A stretch of 64,000 bases of DNA from Tulasnella sp. 424 (lineage: Eukaryota > Basidiomycota > Agaricomycetes > Cantharellales > Tulasnellaceae), in NCBI GenBank assembly GCA_019633425.1, contig WSUB01000014.1:248001-312000 (forward strand), given 5' to 3'. Numbering within the stretch: the first letter of the stretch is position 1; every line of letters begins with the position of its first letter. The translations under genes were made by a program, and so were the position numbers. Below the pieces are notes generated by a model, which searched no databases, was not told the DNA's origin, and saw nothing but the letters and a program-made list of their open reading frames with translations. Of this stretch, positions 10,709-21,883 are shown piece after piece.

Positions 10709-13144
10709 ATGTCAGCGACGACAACGGCAGCTTCAAATGTGACTCTACCATCATCAACACCATCAAGTGTAGAGGCTTCGCCAGGCTCTGGTCAAAAGTG
10801 CGTCAGTGCGTTTGTATCTGCGGGGTGCTCGTAGAATGACGTCGGCCGCCGCGGTCTCGAAAAAACGGCAGCCCGGTCGTTGCGTTCCTCATAGGACTTT
10901 CTATCATATTGCTCTCATCTATACTAAATGCAGGTGAGATAGCAAAACGCTCTTCCATCAGAGCCAGCAGCTAAGCGCTTGGTTATATTCAGGGGGGCTC
11001 AACCTCACAAAACTTGACCATGTCAGTGAAACCCCCAGCACTCCGTCGAACTTCTGAAGACGAACATCCATTCTTCAGCTACGAACGAGCAGTCTTCCGA
11101 AATCTGCAAGGAAAAAGGACTTTTTACGACCGTTATGGGTTCTCGGCATGGTGTGTCGCCATCGTGCGGTTTTGGAAAACCGCGGCTTGGGGTCCTCTAA
11201 CTAACCCACACCGGTTTTGCAGATACTTTACATGTAGGATTGTTTCAGCTTAGCAACGAGATCCAAGCTCTGAAACCAACTTTATTCAACCAGCTTATCT
11301 CAACTAATCGGAAGCACGTTGGCATTAGAATACATGCGGGCAGGTGCGCCCGGACATCCAACCGTCTTTTCAAATAACCTGACGTCTCATCGTGCTTCTT
11401 GCGGTAATCCCAGAATATGTTGCCCCATTGGGTAGTACCTCATTGGTCTTCAACTTCATGTTCGCCTCGTTAATCGGAACACCGGTCACAAAATGGGATA
11501 TCTACGTGAGCTACGGCCTTTTTTGCCCGTCCTCCCCGGTTGCACAGTACGAGCTCATGTCTACTTGACCTTCCTTAGGGTACGGTCGTTGTCGTCGCAG
11601 GTGTGATTGGCATCGTTGCCTTCGGCTCGGTCAACTCGGGTTTGCATCCGAATATGGACCTCGACCGTCTAAAGACCATGTGGAGTCGTCCGGGATGGCT
11701 AGTATATTTCGTCCTCATGGCCTTGGGCACCATTATCGTTTACATCGGAACATCGCAATTGGACGCCATCTGGGTGGCTCGAGGAGATCTGCAAGCTTTG
11801 CCAACGTCCCGGACCGCACCTCCGCCCGTCAAAGCTGATGCTGGCTGGTGGGCCTCAACCAAGGGAAAATTTGACCATGCATTGCATTGGATGAAGGAGA
11901 AACTGGACAACTGGACCGCTGCAAAAGACGACAAGTTCGTCGCCTGGATGCTTGGTATTGGATGGAGCTGTGTCGGCGGTGCTCTCGCTGGAGGGTGTTT
12001 GATTGTAAGTCCTCCAGTATACTTCGGGATCCTTCTCCAAACTGACGCATTGGTTTAGTTTGCTAAAGCAATGTAAGACCGCCGTCCTTCCTCCTTTTGA
12101 TCCCTCTTCAACTAACGATGCTCCTGTTAGCGTCAACCTCGTGTCATCATACATGAGCGGACATGCGCCCGGCAGTCAGGTAAGAATATTCGATGTATCC
12201 AACTGCTGTGCTCGCAATTCATCTGTCTCCACAATTAGTTCGCGCACCCCGCTACAATTATCACTCTCGTTCTGCTTGCTGCAACCGCGATCAGTCAAAT
12301 CATCGCACTCAACCGGGGTCTCAAGGTTTACGAATCCACTCTAGTGGTACCGATGTTCTACGGCATTTACACTGCATCCGGCTTCCTTAATTCTCTTGTC
12401 TTTAACGACGAGGTGAATGCGTATAAACCCTGGGTACGTTCGGTCTCGCACTCTTACGTCTGTGAGGGAGCCAGTCTGACGAAAGGCATCTTAACAATAT
12501 CTTAGACTTTATTCTGCCTGTTCCTCTCCATTGTGGTACTCATCAGTGGAGTCGTCCTTCTCACTCACAAGAAACCCGAACCAAAGCCTGCCGCCAATCC
12601 AACGGGAGCGGGAGACGACACTCACTCCATGCGAACTCTCACCTCCCCGTCGAAGTCTCAAAAGCTCGGGCCCAAAGTCCTTGGCGACGACCAATCGAAT
12701 TGGTCGATCGGGGCAGAGAGCGAGAGCGAAGCTGAAGGGGACGGGCAAGGCCCAAGCACCCCGAAAAAGAAAGCCAGCTCGCTTTCTGTTAGTCCCGCTG
12801 CGGCGCGGTTGAGTCCCGTCCAGACTCTCAGGGAAAGCGTGCGTGGAGTCGCCCGCCGTGTTTCCGAGGCATCGTCCATTGGGTTGGGGGGGTTGGGCTT
12901 GCAGGTGCAGAAGCACTCTGGGGAAGAAGGCAAAGGGCTTATGGGTGCCAACGACGAGGAGGATGAAGAGTCGCCTGTTAGCCCCAGACCTGTGCGGCAG
13001 GACTGGCCTCTGCCTGTCGGCGGGAACGCTTCGTCCTCGAGTCTAGTAGCTCCAGCGCGGACCAGGAACCTGAAAACGAGGAGCCCGTCTATTAGATCCG
13101 ATGATTTTGGAGAGTGGGAAGATGGAAACGCTTCGCGACGCTAG
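10709..13144 (+). CDS. NIPA-family (DUF803) magnesium-transporter-like membrane protein
   Basis: Predicted multi-pass transporter, by family a Mg2+ carrier of endomembranes or plasma membrane. Twelve exons close in phase: 10709-10797, 10872-10933, 10993-11021, 11079-11150, 11223-11233, 11294-11343, 11414-11505, 11579-12004, 12059-12072, 12131-12180, 12240-12433, 12506-13144. Key family sequence: VVAFLIGLSIILLSSILNA (TM1), GLNLTKLDHLRTSS, FLRPLWVLGMILYILSQLIG, STLALEYMRAEYVAPLGS, IGTPVTKWDIYGTVVVVAGV, later LVVPMFYGIYTASGF. The C-terminal cytoplasmic tail after KKPEPKPAANPTG is long, Ser-rich and acidic, without known domains. Exons 5 and 9 are only 11 and 14 nt, which automatic predictors could miss. 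A hydrophilic insert sits between two TM segments (about residues for ADAGWWASTKGKF). Family call is firm; ion specificity is from the family only. Confidence 0.88.
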
Positions 13145-13508
13145 ACGATATATATTTCTGAACGATACCCTTATTCATTTTCTCTTTTGTTCGCCGTATT
13201 GTTGGACGTATCTTACCTTACGAACTGATTTATTTTGGAAATGATATGTTGATCGGGAGAATGTTCTGTGAAGGAAATGACCTAAAAACTACGCGATCCC
13301 AAAACATAATTCAGATGCAGGAGACGGCTATCCAGTTCAAAGACGTCCAAAAACAAAGTCCGTGCGATACCAAGTACACATGGAAGAGTGAAGAGTCCGA
13401 GTGAGGGAATACAGAATGTACAAGACGAAGTAGAAGTGGGGATCGAACGTTCTTCGAAGTTTTTCAATGAAGCCGCGTGATTTCTTTGATCCTACATGGA
13501 CCATTCTT
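13145..13508. other. Convergent intergenic spacer
   Basis: About 364 bp between the 3' ends of the NIPA-type gene and the next minus-strand gene. No supported gene is seen. Confidence 0.4.
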
Positions 13509-15067
13509 TTATTCGAATGGATTGGTCCGCCCGGCCTAAGCATATGTCGGTTAGCAATGGCGTGATTTCTGCTGCCGCCAGCATACTCACCTGATCCTCT
13601 CGCACGTTCCCTTCCCTACAACCGCAAATCCAATCGGTCCACCACCGTCCACCTTTCGCTTGGTCCTCCTCAAACTCCTCTTGTATCGCCCGATCCCGTT
13701 GTTTAGTATCCTGAACTCTCCGCCAATGTCCGGACGCAGGCTCCGGCTCCATCCTCGGCATTGTCGGTTCCGGTAAATCCAATGGCCGGACCAGAGGCGG
13801 AGCCTGTTTCGCAGCAGACGTTTTCTTCGAAGCTTTCGATGAAGAGTGATTGGGGCGGGTCGGGGAACGGGGAACTTGAAGCAAAGACATCCCTTTGTCT
13901 ATGCGAGGTGACGTCGCGGGTGAGAGGTTCGTGGGTGTTGCCAAAAGCGGGAGGTCGAGATCGGTTTTGGTCGCTTCGGGATTCTTGAACGGGTCATCGG
14001 CGGAAGTAGTTGAAGTTGTTGTCGCCGTCGAAGAAGTTGAGGATTCGCGGGAGATAAGGTGGTGGTCTGGTGGAGTGAACGGTTCGTCTCGGTCTTCTGA
14101 AGGTTTGGCTGGGATGACGCCAGATGATGACGAGGTTGAAAAGGGGTTTCGCGGTCCAGAAGTCACAGTCGATCCCGTATCTGTTGTTGCGATGGACGAT
14201 AGTGACGGTCGAGTTGCGACCCTCTTTTGGAAGTCGGCTTTGGTTGGTGTGGCGTCCGGCGGCGTTCGTCTCGAATCCTTGGTGCTTTCCAACTCTACGT
14301 CCTCGCTATCCCGGGTCGAGGCCGCCGTCCATCCGCCGGCTCTCGTAGCTGTACCATCGGGAATCGTAGGTATCGTCCCTACACTATCCGTCCGACTATC
14401 CTTTCTTCTCGATGCAGGTTTCGACGAGCCGAAACTCGTCACATAACCAGCCACGTCTGCTATGAGCGTGCTGGGTGTGCGCGCGGCCCTCGAGTCTCGA
14501 GCTGCCTTGCGTCTTTGTCTTTCGGCCTCTTCCCATCGTCGTAAATTCTAGTTGTTGTTGTTTTGTTTTTTGATGGAGAGGCGTTTCGAACGTGTATGGA
14601 GGACCATGTGAAGAGAAATGAGGAGAAAGATCCCATCGTCAGAATAACCGGAAATAGCAAAGGACGCGCAGCCTTTCGACCCTTAGGAGAGAGAGAGGTC
14701 TCGACCGGTTCAAACTCACCTCTTGCACTTTTCTCGTTTCCAACGCCTCATCGTTCGTTGGTGGGTAGCTCTCCGTCGGTCCACCGGATAGGGCGCTTGC
14801 CTCAGGAGGCTCCACTCCATCAACACCCTCTTCCGCTGGGGGACTGCTTGAACCTCGTCGCTCGGAAGGGTCTATACCCTTGCCCTTCCATCTCTTGCGG
14901 TTGGAATCATCAGATGGAGAAGTTGATTCGTTGGGCAACGTCGCGAGGTCTGTTTCTTCCACGAGAGGGGAAGGAGGCGCCGATTCGAGGCGCTGGTGAC
15001 CCGTGTTAGAGCCCGCGGTACCGTCGGGTCTTCCGATGGAGGGTAACTTGGCGATCAGAGTAGCCAT
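13509..15067 (-). CDS. Hypothetical disordered protein, 443 aa, ending in a WWTDWICGC ... AGRTNPFE tail
   Basis: No known function. Three exons close in phase: 15067-14720, 14547-13591 and 13535-13509. The joined protein starts MATLIAKLPSIGRPDG, is mostly Ser/Thr/Pro-rich and probably disordered, has a short charged helix at the exon 1/2 join (NLRRWEEAERQRRKAARDSR) and ends in a compact segment RWWTDWICGCREGNVREDQ followed by the eight-residue exon 3, AGRTNPFE. From memory, similar tails occur in other basidiomycete proteins of unknown function, which would support the tiny last exon; a search would be needed. If exon 3 were missed, translation would read on into a different tail. Low complexity makes homology outside the tail hard to see. 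Confidence 0.65.
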
Positions 15068-15876
15068 TTGGCGGGAGGTGGTTGTTGAGAGGATCGAGTG
15101 TTAAAGGGAAGGGGTGTCAAATTTGACCAAAAGCTCTTTAATGTACAGCCTTTTGAAGATTTACTGCGCTTCGCTTGTCGGGTGAGGTGGAAAAGGTCGG
15201 TTCAGACTGTGAGGCTGACATTCCCAGGGACCCACCCTCACTTGAAAAACCGAGAAACTCAGGGGGATGGATGATGCAATATATAGAACAGGTACCACCA
15301 TGCATGGCTCTATATTTGAAAGAACGATGTTCAGATTATAAATAGTAAGTACTCAGAACATGTAAGGAAGAAAAGAAAGAAATTCGGGACATTGTACGAG
15401 GAGGAAAAAAAGGTTCGCTAAACAATGCATGGGAGGAGCAACGGTCCGAAAATCAAGTCAGGAAAGAGTTCAACGAGGAATAAAGGGGCAGTTCGTAAGA
15501 TGCGGTAGGGAAGACCCGAACCAAGACCAGAGAGGCTTAGGACTACCCAGAATATTGCCAATGCAGAGTGCGATGTGATAATGTTTGAGAAAAAAAAAGG
15601 GCAGTGTATAGCGAGACAGCGGGCGAGACGAGCAAACGAGGAAGAAGAAAAAAGAACGTTACTGAATCGAATGATTGGGGACGAAGGGAGAGAGAGAGGG
15701 AAACAGCCGCCCGGCGGGAAGAGTCGTGTGTGCAAAGTGAATGATGATTATAAAAAAGCATCAATCACGTTGTTTTGTGGTCTCCGCCCGACGAATTCGA
15801 AAGAATCCGAGGCGTAGCGCGGGTATCGTAAAACTGATCCAGCAGGCGACTTAGAACCAATCCATCCGACCAATGT
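15068..15876. other. Intergenic region, 0.8 kb, no supported gene
   Basis: This purine-rich stretch contains many GA-rich runs and short frames without domains. It contains the 5' flank of the hypothetical gene to the left and the 3' end of the Cys-rich membrane protein gene to the right. Confidence 0.45.
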
Positions 15877-17588
15877 CTAGATTCTTTTCGTGGGTGCTCC
15901 TGCTCTCCGGCCAGTAGACGTTGAGCTCCCATTCGCGGCGGCCGCTCCTCGCGGGCCTGGTCGCATGACGAGCGTCTCTTCAGTACCCCCATTGTCCTCT
16001 GATCCGTTGTCGGAAAATTCGTTGCGGAGGCCACTGGGTTGAGCGGCTGCGTGGAGCATCGGGGTGTTGCTGTTGAAGTCTTTGTTGTTGTTGTATTCTT
16101 CGAGGTTTGCGCCAGAATAATTCCGGGGAGATGCTGGTTGGCTTTGCCACGGAAGGGATAAAAGAGAGGTCCGAGCCTGCTCCCGCATCTGCATAATGTT
16201 CTGACGGAATTGCTCTTGCTCGCGCCAATACTGAGCACGCTTCTCCCGCTCTTCGGTACGGTTACGCCTGTGAACGAAGTAGAGACCGCCAATGACACCA
16301 AGCATAACTAGAACAAAAGTGAGTGTGAGCCCAACGTGCGCATAGGAGAGGGGCCGAGAGTGGAGAGTTGATACGCACGTCCGAGAATGCAAATGGCTAC
16401 GACGACATAGATGGCCACGGGAAGGTGCTTGGAGGTGTTGGGTTCGGCACCGCAGACGCCTTGCTCAGTGCAGTTGTCGCTCGCGCATCTATCGCAACCA
16501 ATTAGTCTCTCTCGCGTAGAATCGATAAGATCTTGTCGTACTCTTTGTCTGCCGTGCATGCTGCTCCGATGTCGAGTGTCTTCAAGCACTGGAGGGTTTG
16601 CGAATCGCAATACAGACCAGTCACGCAATTGCCTCTACGAGAAGACAAGACAAAGCCGCCGGTGTTAGAAAGCCCGCGGTATCGAAGTACGCAATGCCGG
16701 GCCCGGAGCGCTCACCGAGATACCACGTTGATGTATTGAGTCCCAGACCCGGCTTCGTAACCAATGTACGCCGTGTTCTCGACTACGCAGGCGTTGCCCA
16801 GGGTCGCGTTGGCCCACCTAAGCGTGAGACAAACGTTCGTCAGCGTCCGTAGCAGAAGAGAAAGAAGGCCGATCTGAAACATACATGCAAGTGTAGTTCA
16901 AGCATACACTTCCGTTGTGGTTGTTTGGCCCAGCCAACTCGTTGTAATTTGGTGGCGCTTCGCATTCATCTAACGTTAAGCGATAATGAAACTCAGTCTT
17001 CAGTTGTCACAAAAAAAATAGTGGGGAGCGCCAAGAGAGGGTGGGGAGAGACGGCTGGAACGAAGCGCCGGAAGACAAGGTACGCACCGTCACGGTTGAG
17101 CTGGCAGACGCTACCCACGGGCAACAAAGCCTGGCACGCGTCCTCCTCATCGGGACAGAACTGTCCCTTTGGGCATCGGTCTGGGATGATGTGCGACCAT
17201 TGTCGGTATCTGTATGAGGCGTGACGCGAAAAAAGGAGTGAAGGGGGGAAACGCGGCGGGAAGAGGCGTTAGTGCACATATTCTTCCGAGATCGCTTGGC
17301 AACGCGGATGCCAACGAGCCAGCCACCGCGGCACAGTGGTAAAAAAAAAACGAGCGTTGGTACTCACCCGAATGGATACTCGGCTGTCCTGCATCCTTTC
17401 CTATGGCAGGTGTTGTCTGATGCGCAATAGGTTGTCGCGGTACAGTCGGACGAGAACTGCTTAGTGTCTGGACTGAGCCTGTTGTGGGCAATATCGCAAG
17501 TACCGCCTTCGGTGACCGATCCTGCTCTTGCCAAGGTCGATACGGAGGCGAGCCATGCCAGGCCGATAGATAGTGAGAGGGGTAACAT
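15877..17588 (-). CDS. Cys-rich secreted/single-pass membrane protein, 387 aa
   Basis: Likely a type I surface protein. Seven exons close in phase: 17588-17368, 17209-17088, 16969-16885, 16817-16716, 16634-16542, 16488-16379, 16307-15877. A signal peptide (MLPLSLSIGLAWLASVSTLA) is followed by an ectodomain with many Cys (GGTCDIAHNRL, TTYCASDNTCHRKGC, QFCPDEEDACQ, DECEAPPNYNE, GNCVTGLYCDSQTLQC, ACTADKECASDNCTEQGVC). One transmembrane helix (PVAIYVVVAICILGLMLGVI) precedes a basic stop-transfer sequence (HRRNRTEEREKR). The cytoplasmic tail is Asn/Ser/Gly-rich. The Cys spacing recalls small disulfide-rich domains of fungal surface proteins, but I cannot name a family. It may be a cell-surface sensor or wall-associated protein; that is inference. 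Confidence 0.75.
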
Positions 17589-18019
17589 CTGGTGGAGGGT
17601 TTTTGAAAAGGAGAAGCGGGAGACGGGGGGGGTGATGAAATACTACTGGTGCTGCTGCGGAAAGCTAGTCGTTCGGCAAGGGGGGATATAAAAAGGATAA
17701 ACGAGTGTCTTTTGAACGAGCTTTATAAAACGTTGCAGCTGGCTTGAGGGTAAGAGGTAGAAGGGTAAAGGAGGAAGTCTTGAGGAACCGGCGGATTAGA
17801 GACGGGGCTCAAGGGGGGAAGGAGAGATGGTCGAAACCGAGATGTTCTCTTTTTTCAGAGGGGGGGATGACCGCAAGTCGAGGCTCGCACGCCCCCCCAC
17901 GCGCGAAGCCGCAAACTCCTCCCTTCACGACACACACAAAGGCCCTCCCCCCCAAACTGTACAACCTATAGGCGCGTAATAATCACTCAGATCAACGAAT
18001 TTTATAACGTGTTCTCGAG
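17589..18019. other. Promoter-side spacer with homopolymer-rich sequence
   Basis: About 430 bp upstream of the Cys-rich gene and downstream of SSL1. Several G and C runs occur (17860-17960). No gene is supported. Confidence 0.4.
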
Positions 18020-20766
18020 TCAACAGCATCCTGGGCATACATGTAACGCGTCATGAACGAACACATCGCAGTCGCTGCAAAAATCCTTGGCGCACTTCGG
18101 GCACCGATACCTCCCAAACGGACTGATCCCGTCAGCGGCGGCGGCGTCCCCAGCGCCACCCCCAGCGCTCGACGGCATGTTTCCAGACATCCTTAAGGGA
18201 AACGGCACGCTGCAGCCATGGCAAGCAAGCTGCGCAGGCACACCAGCAGGGTTGTCTTGCGTCATCGACATTCTATCAACTTCGTCATCAGTTTTCGATC
18301 TGCGAAGATTGCGAAGAGGGGAAAACGCCATAGAAAGGAACCAAAAACTTACACGGGCCGATAACCTTGCACTGGGAAAAGATGGTGATAGCTTCGCGCC
18401 AGGTGCGGGGAACTGACGATCATCAACCCACATACGTCACAGTCGGTGGGTACGTCACACAGCTTGACTTTACACCGCGGACAAATGAATCCTTCGCTCT
18501 TAATCGTCGAGTGACACGCGCACAAGCTCGGAGGCGAGGTCTCTGGAAGCCGTGAAGGGAATCCCATGAGCATCAATTCGGCGGCAGACGACGTTCCGCC
18601 GGGTCGGCCAGGGCCACCCGCAGGTGCTGCAACACGTTGGGCAGGTGGTGGAACGAGCTCAAACAGCACGTCTTTGAAATGTCCCTCGTTCATAGCCACA
18701 GCAAATGTCCCTATATGGCCGTTAACCGCATTGCAATAAGCGCCAGAAGTAATTTTAGCGACATTGTCAGTGATCTTCATGGCATGTGGCCCCCGAATAA
18801 CCACTCACCGCCGGTCTTCTCACACAACTCTCTGCAAACTTTCATCTCGGCTGCCAGGGCCACTATCGATATTCGGATCTTATCTTTTACGCATCCTTCC
18901 AGCGTGTCAAAGATGTTGTCGGGGTCGCACGTTGTGAGAGAACCGAAAATGACCACGATCTCTCGGGAGGCATGGGATGGGAGATGGCTATTGTGAAGAC
19001 AGACGCCGCCATTAGCAAGCCTCGCTTTTGGGCGATACCGGTCCGAGCGCGCCAAACCTCATAGTTCCTCGCGCCATTTCGATGGCGTTTTGTAAGCTAG
19101 GTTCACCAGCGGGAAGCAGCTTGTCGCGGTCCGCGATCGACCGAAGCACATCCTGAGGGTTCCCTGAATCAAATAACCCAAACGCCCTTTCAGCCTACAT
19201 CAGCCCTTCACAAAGGAAACGCGCCGCCAAGAGAGGGACGATGGGCGATGGGCACGCCCAAAGTTGTCCACACCGCAACAAAAAAGAGTCGGACATACCT
19301 GACATCTCTCCCATCCGCTCACCAATCCCGTTCCGCAATGCCACGACCCCGATCTGGCCCAACGGATTCTGGTCGAACCACTCAGAAATAAACGCTCTCG
19401 CGTACTCCAAGCTCAAGTCGAATCGAGACGGCCGCAGGTCCCGATCGGTCATGGAACGAGACAAGTCGATCATGAGGACGAGGTGGCGGATGATCGTTCG
19501 GCGGACGGCTTGACCAGATTGCTGAAGCCTCAAAAAAGGTGAAGGTTAAGTGCACCAACATGATGGTGATACACAGTTAGAAAGGGGAAAGGAGGTAAAT
19601 TGGAAGGTGGGTCGGGAAAACTCACTTTTTGCGCCGCGCACGAGCGATGGCCTCCTGCACCGAGAGTTCAAGACTTCCCCCGTCATCCTCCCGCACTTGG
19701 TCCCATGTCCGGCTGATAGAGCCCTCCCATGCGTATCCCTGACGAAAATGAGGCGTTCATACGCGTTTATATCAGTCAGCTGAACCGAGAGAGGGTCAAA
19801 AGGCGAGAGTTGAGCAAAGGCGTGGCAGAGGACGTGCTCAAGAAGGAAAGGATTGTTCGAGGGGGAAAAAAATAGGATGCTCGTAATAAAGGAGTGCATG
19901 CTGTGCGAGTACAAAGATATACCCCGCTCGCTGTATTTTTAACCAGTCCAAGAATAGTGACAGAGCACGTTGTCGTCTCAACGACCACCAAAAAAAGGAC
20001 ATCCTTCCTCGGGGAAAAAAATCGAACGTGCTGCGAAAGACGATGTGGGAGCAGGTGGTACAGACCAATTCCAAGGCTGACTTTGGACTGGGAGGATGAG
20101 GAAAATAAATCCTCTGATGACCTTGCCCAGCCCCGGCAAGTCCCGTGACGTAGGAGGAGGCTTTTCAGAATGAATGAAACATGGCGATCCCAACCCGCGA
20201 ATCCGGCATGATGGCATCCCATAGCTCGGAGATCAAAGCGTCCTGGGCGTGTCTGACAGAAACCCTCGTTCGAACTTGGCGACCTGGGATCCTGCATGTC
20301 TCCCGGGGACGCACCCCATTGGCCGCCACCTCTCATCGAAGAGACGAAGGAAAAAAACTCCACGAGGGATTTAGACAGGACTGAAGTGAAGGGGGGTTAG
20401 CATGGCGTTCGTGTCCGAGAGACACTTGGTTTCGACAGTGGACAACTTTTGGTCCATCATGTCTGCCAGGAACGCGCCAAGCTGGATTGATCATACAAAG
20501 CCTCCCCTCCGAGAAACGAAATCCGGAAGAGAGGCATACGAAGTGCGAAAGAGAGAGAGACTTACATCTCCGCCTTTGCCTTTGGACTTCAAGCGCGACT
20601 CTGCACCCTTCTTACCACCTCCAAGCCCTCCTGCTCGTTTCCCGCCCCTGGACGAAGGGCCTTGATCAAAGTCGTCTCCGGACCCAACGGAATCGTGTTC
20701 CTCAGCCGAAAAGTAGTCCTCTTCCGCATCAGGATCGATGTAGGTGTCCCGATCCTTGGCCGGCAT
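18020..20766 (-). CDS. SSL1: TFIIH core subunit SSL1 / p44
   Basis: A subunit of the TFIIH core that binds and stimulates the XPD/Rad3 helicase in transcription and nucleotide excision repair. Exon 1 (20766-20566) codes an acidic, Gly/Lys-rich N-terminus. Exon 2 (19738-19626) begins [15 protein letters not shown], the classic start of the conserved core. Exon 3 (19528-19299) carries the vWA-like domain: [34 protein letters not shown]. Later exons give [47 protein letters not shown], then [70 protein letters not shown], and a C-terminal C4 zinc region ([25 protein letters not shown] at the stop). Intron 1 is about 827 nt, far longer than others here. Exon edges near 18340-18310 are the least certain. 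Confidence 0.92.
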
Positions 20767-21883
20767 TCTAACAGCTGGATTGAAATCAATTAACGGCTTG
20801 TGTAAAATAAATTGGTTCTCTTGCACTTTTGAGTTCAGGGGCTTAGAAGAGATTTTACGGTAGAGTAAATAGGAACCGAATCTGAGGCTGGGTTGGTCGT
20901 ACGCAGTTCAGGTTTGTTGTTTGAGCTAGAAGAAGTTGCTTGGTGGTTGGGCTGTCTCGGAGAAATTGCCCGAACCACTGGTAAATGTGGGAAACAGCTT
21001 ATGTTTGGTTTTTCGACTCCATCAAGGAAATTGCTGTCATCCGAGCCATCATCCCTGTTCGTCGTTGCCACCCACTCGGAATGCTTGCCTTCCCGCGAGG
21101 GGGCTCGCGATTACCATACACAGCGAGGGCGTCCGGGCATTTCCAGAGCCAGCCCTTCGTAAAAGCAAATACGACCAAGGGGTAAAGGAAACCCGAAGAA
21201 GAGCGGATCTCTCTCTCGAAACCCCCTGTCTGTTTCTTTCCCAGGAAACGCCACTGATATCAAAAAGTGAAAAGATCCCGATGTCTCGTTCGGCTTGTGC
21301 ACCACGAGACTCCAAAAATTTTACGACAACGTGCAGTTCATTCTGCCCCCGTCCACGTGCGGCTCACGTTTTCGATCAAAGCGGCTGGCTGATGATGGGC
21401 GGCGCGGGTAGAAGGACCGTCGGGATCAGCTTCTTTGGTCGTCAGGTCACTCCCCCTGGCGTGGTCGACCCTTCAACCATGCCCTGGCTAGAAGGCCACC
21501 TCTAAATTTGAGAAGAGCGTCAGTTGACCTCCCCTTGAATAGGTGGCTTATGTGCCTCAATACTAGAAGCATTCAGTCGACCGTTTTAGGGAAAGGAGCG
21601 AGGGCTTGGCCCAGAACCCAAGGAACGGGCCCTTCAGTTGAGGGTGAATGACAGGTGTTTGAGGTCGACTCGTTCGGCTTTCTTTAGATCTTCGTCATGG
21701 ACTTCTTCTTGCGGCAAGTAGCCGTTCTGAAGCGTTATAAAACACGGTTGGGAGTTGGGTTACGAAAAAGCATTCTCCCTCGCACTCTTCTCTCCACCAG
21801 TGCTCCCATCCTCTCCTTGACACACACCTACCCACTCTCACTTGCAGTCTTTACCCTCACACACTCTCTTTTCTCCATTCACA
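20767..21883. other. Intergenic region between SSL1 and the mannanase array
   Basis: About 1.1 kb between divergent genes. Open frames up to 189 codons exist but show no domain or convincing composition. It should hold the SSL1 promoter on the left and the promoter of the first mannanase on the right. Confidence 0.45.
21736..21742 (+). promoter_or_regulatory. TATA box of mannanase 1
   Basis: TATAAAA lies 142 bp before the start codon at 21884 and is followed by a CT-rich stretch, a common fungal core-promoter layout. Confidence 0.5.

Noticed and set aside
19776..20363. 195-codon minus-strand frame inside the SSL1 gene
   Set aside because: It lies within the inferred first intron and has no domain; composition is not protein-like.
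20936..21505. 189-codon plus-strand frame between SSL1 and mannanase 1
   Set aside because: No recognisable domain, no plausible partner exons, and overlapping frames of equal length on the other strand.
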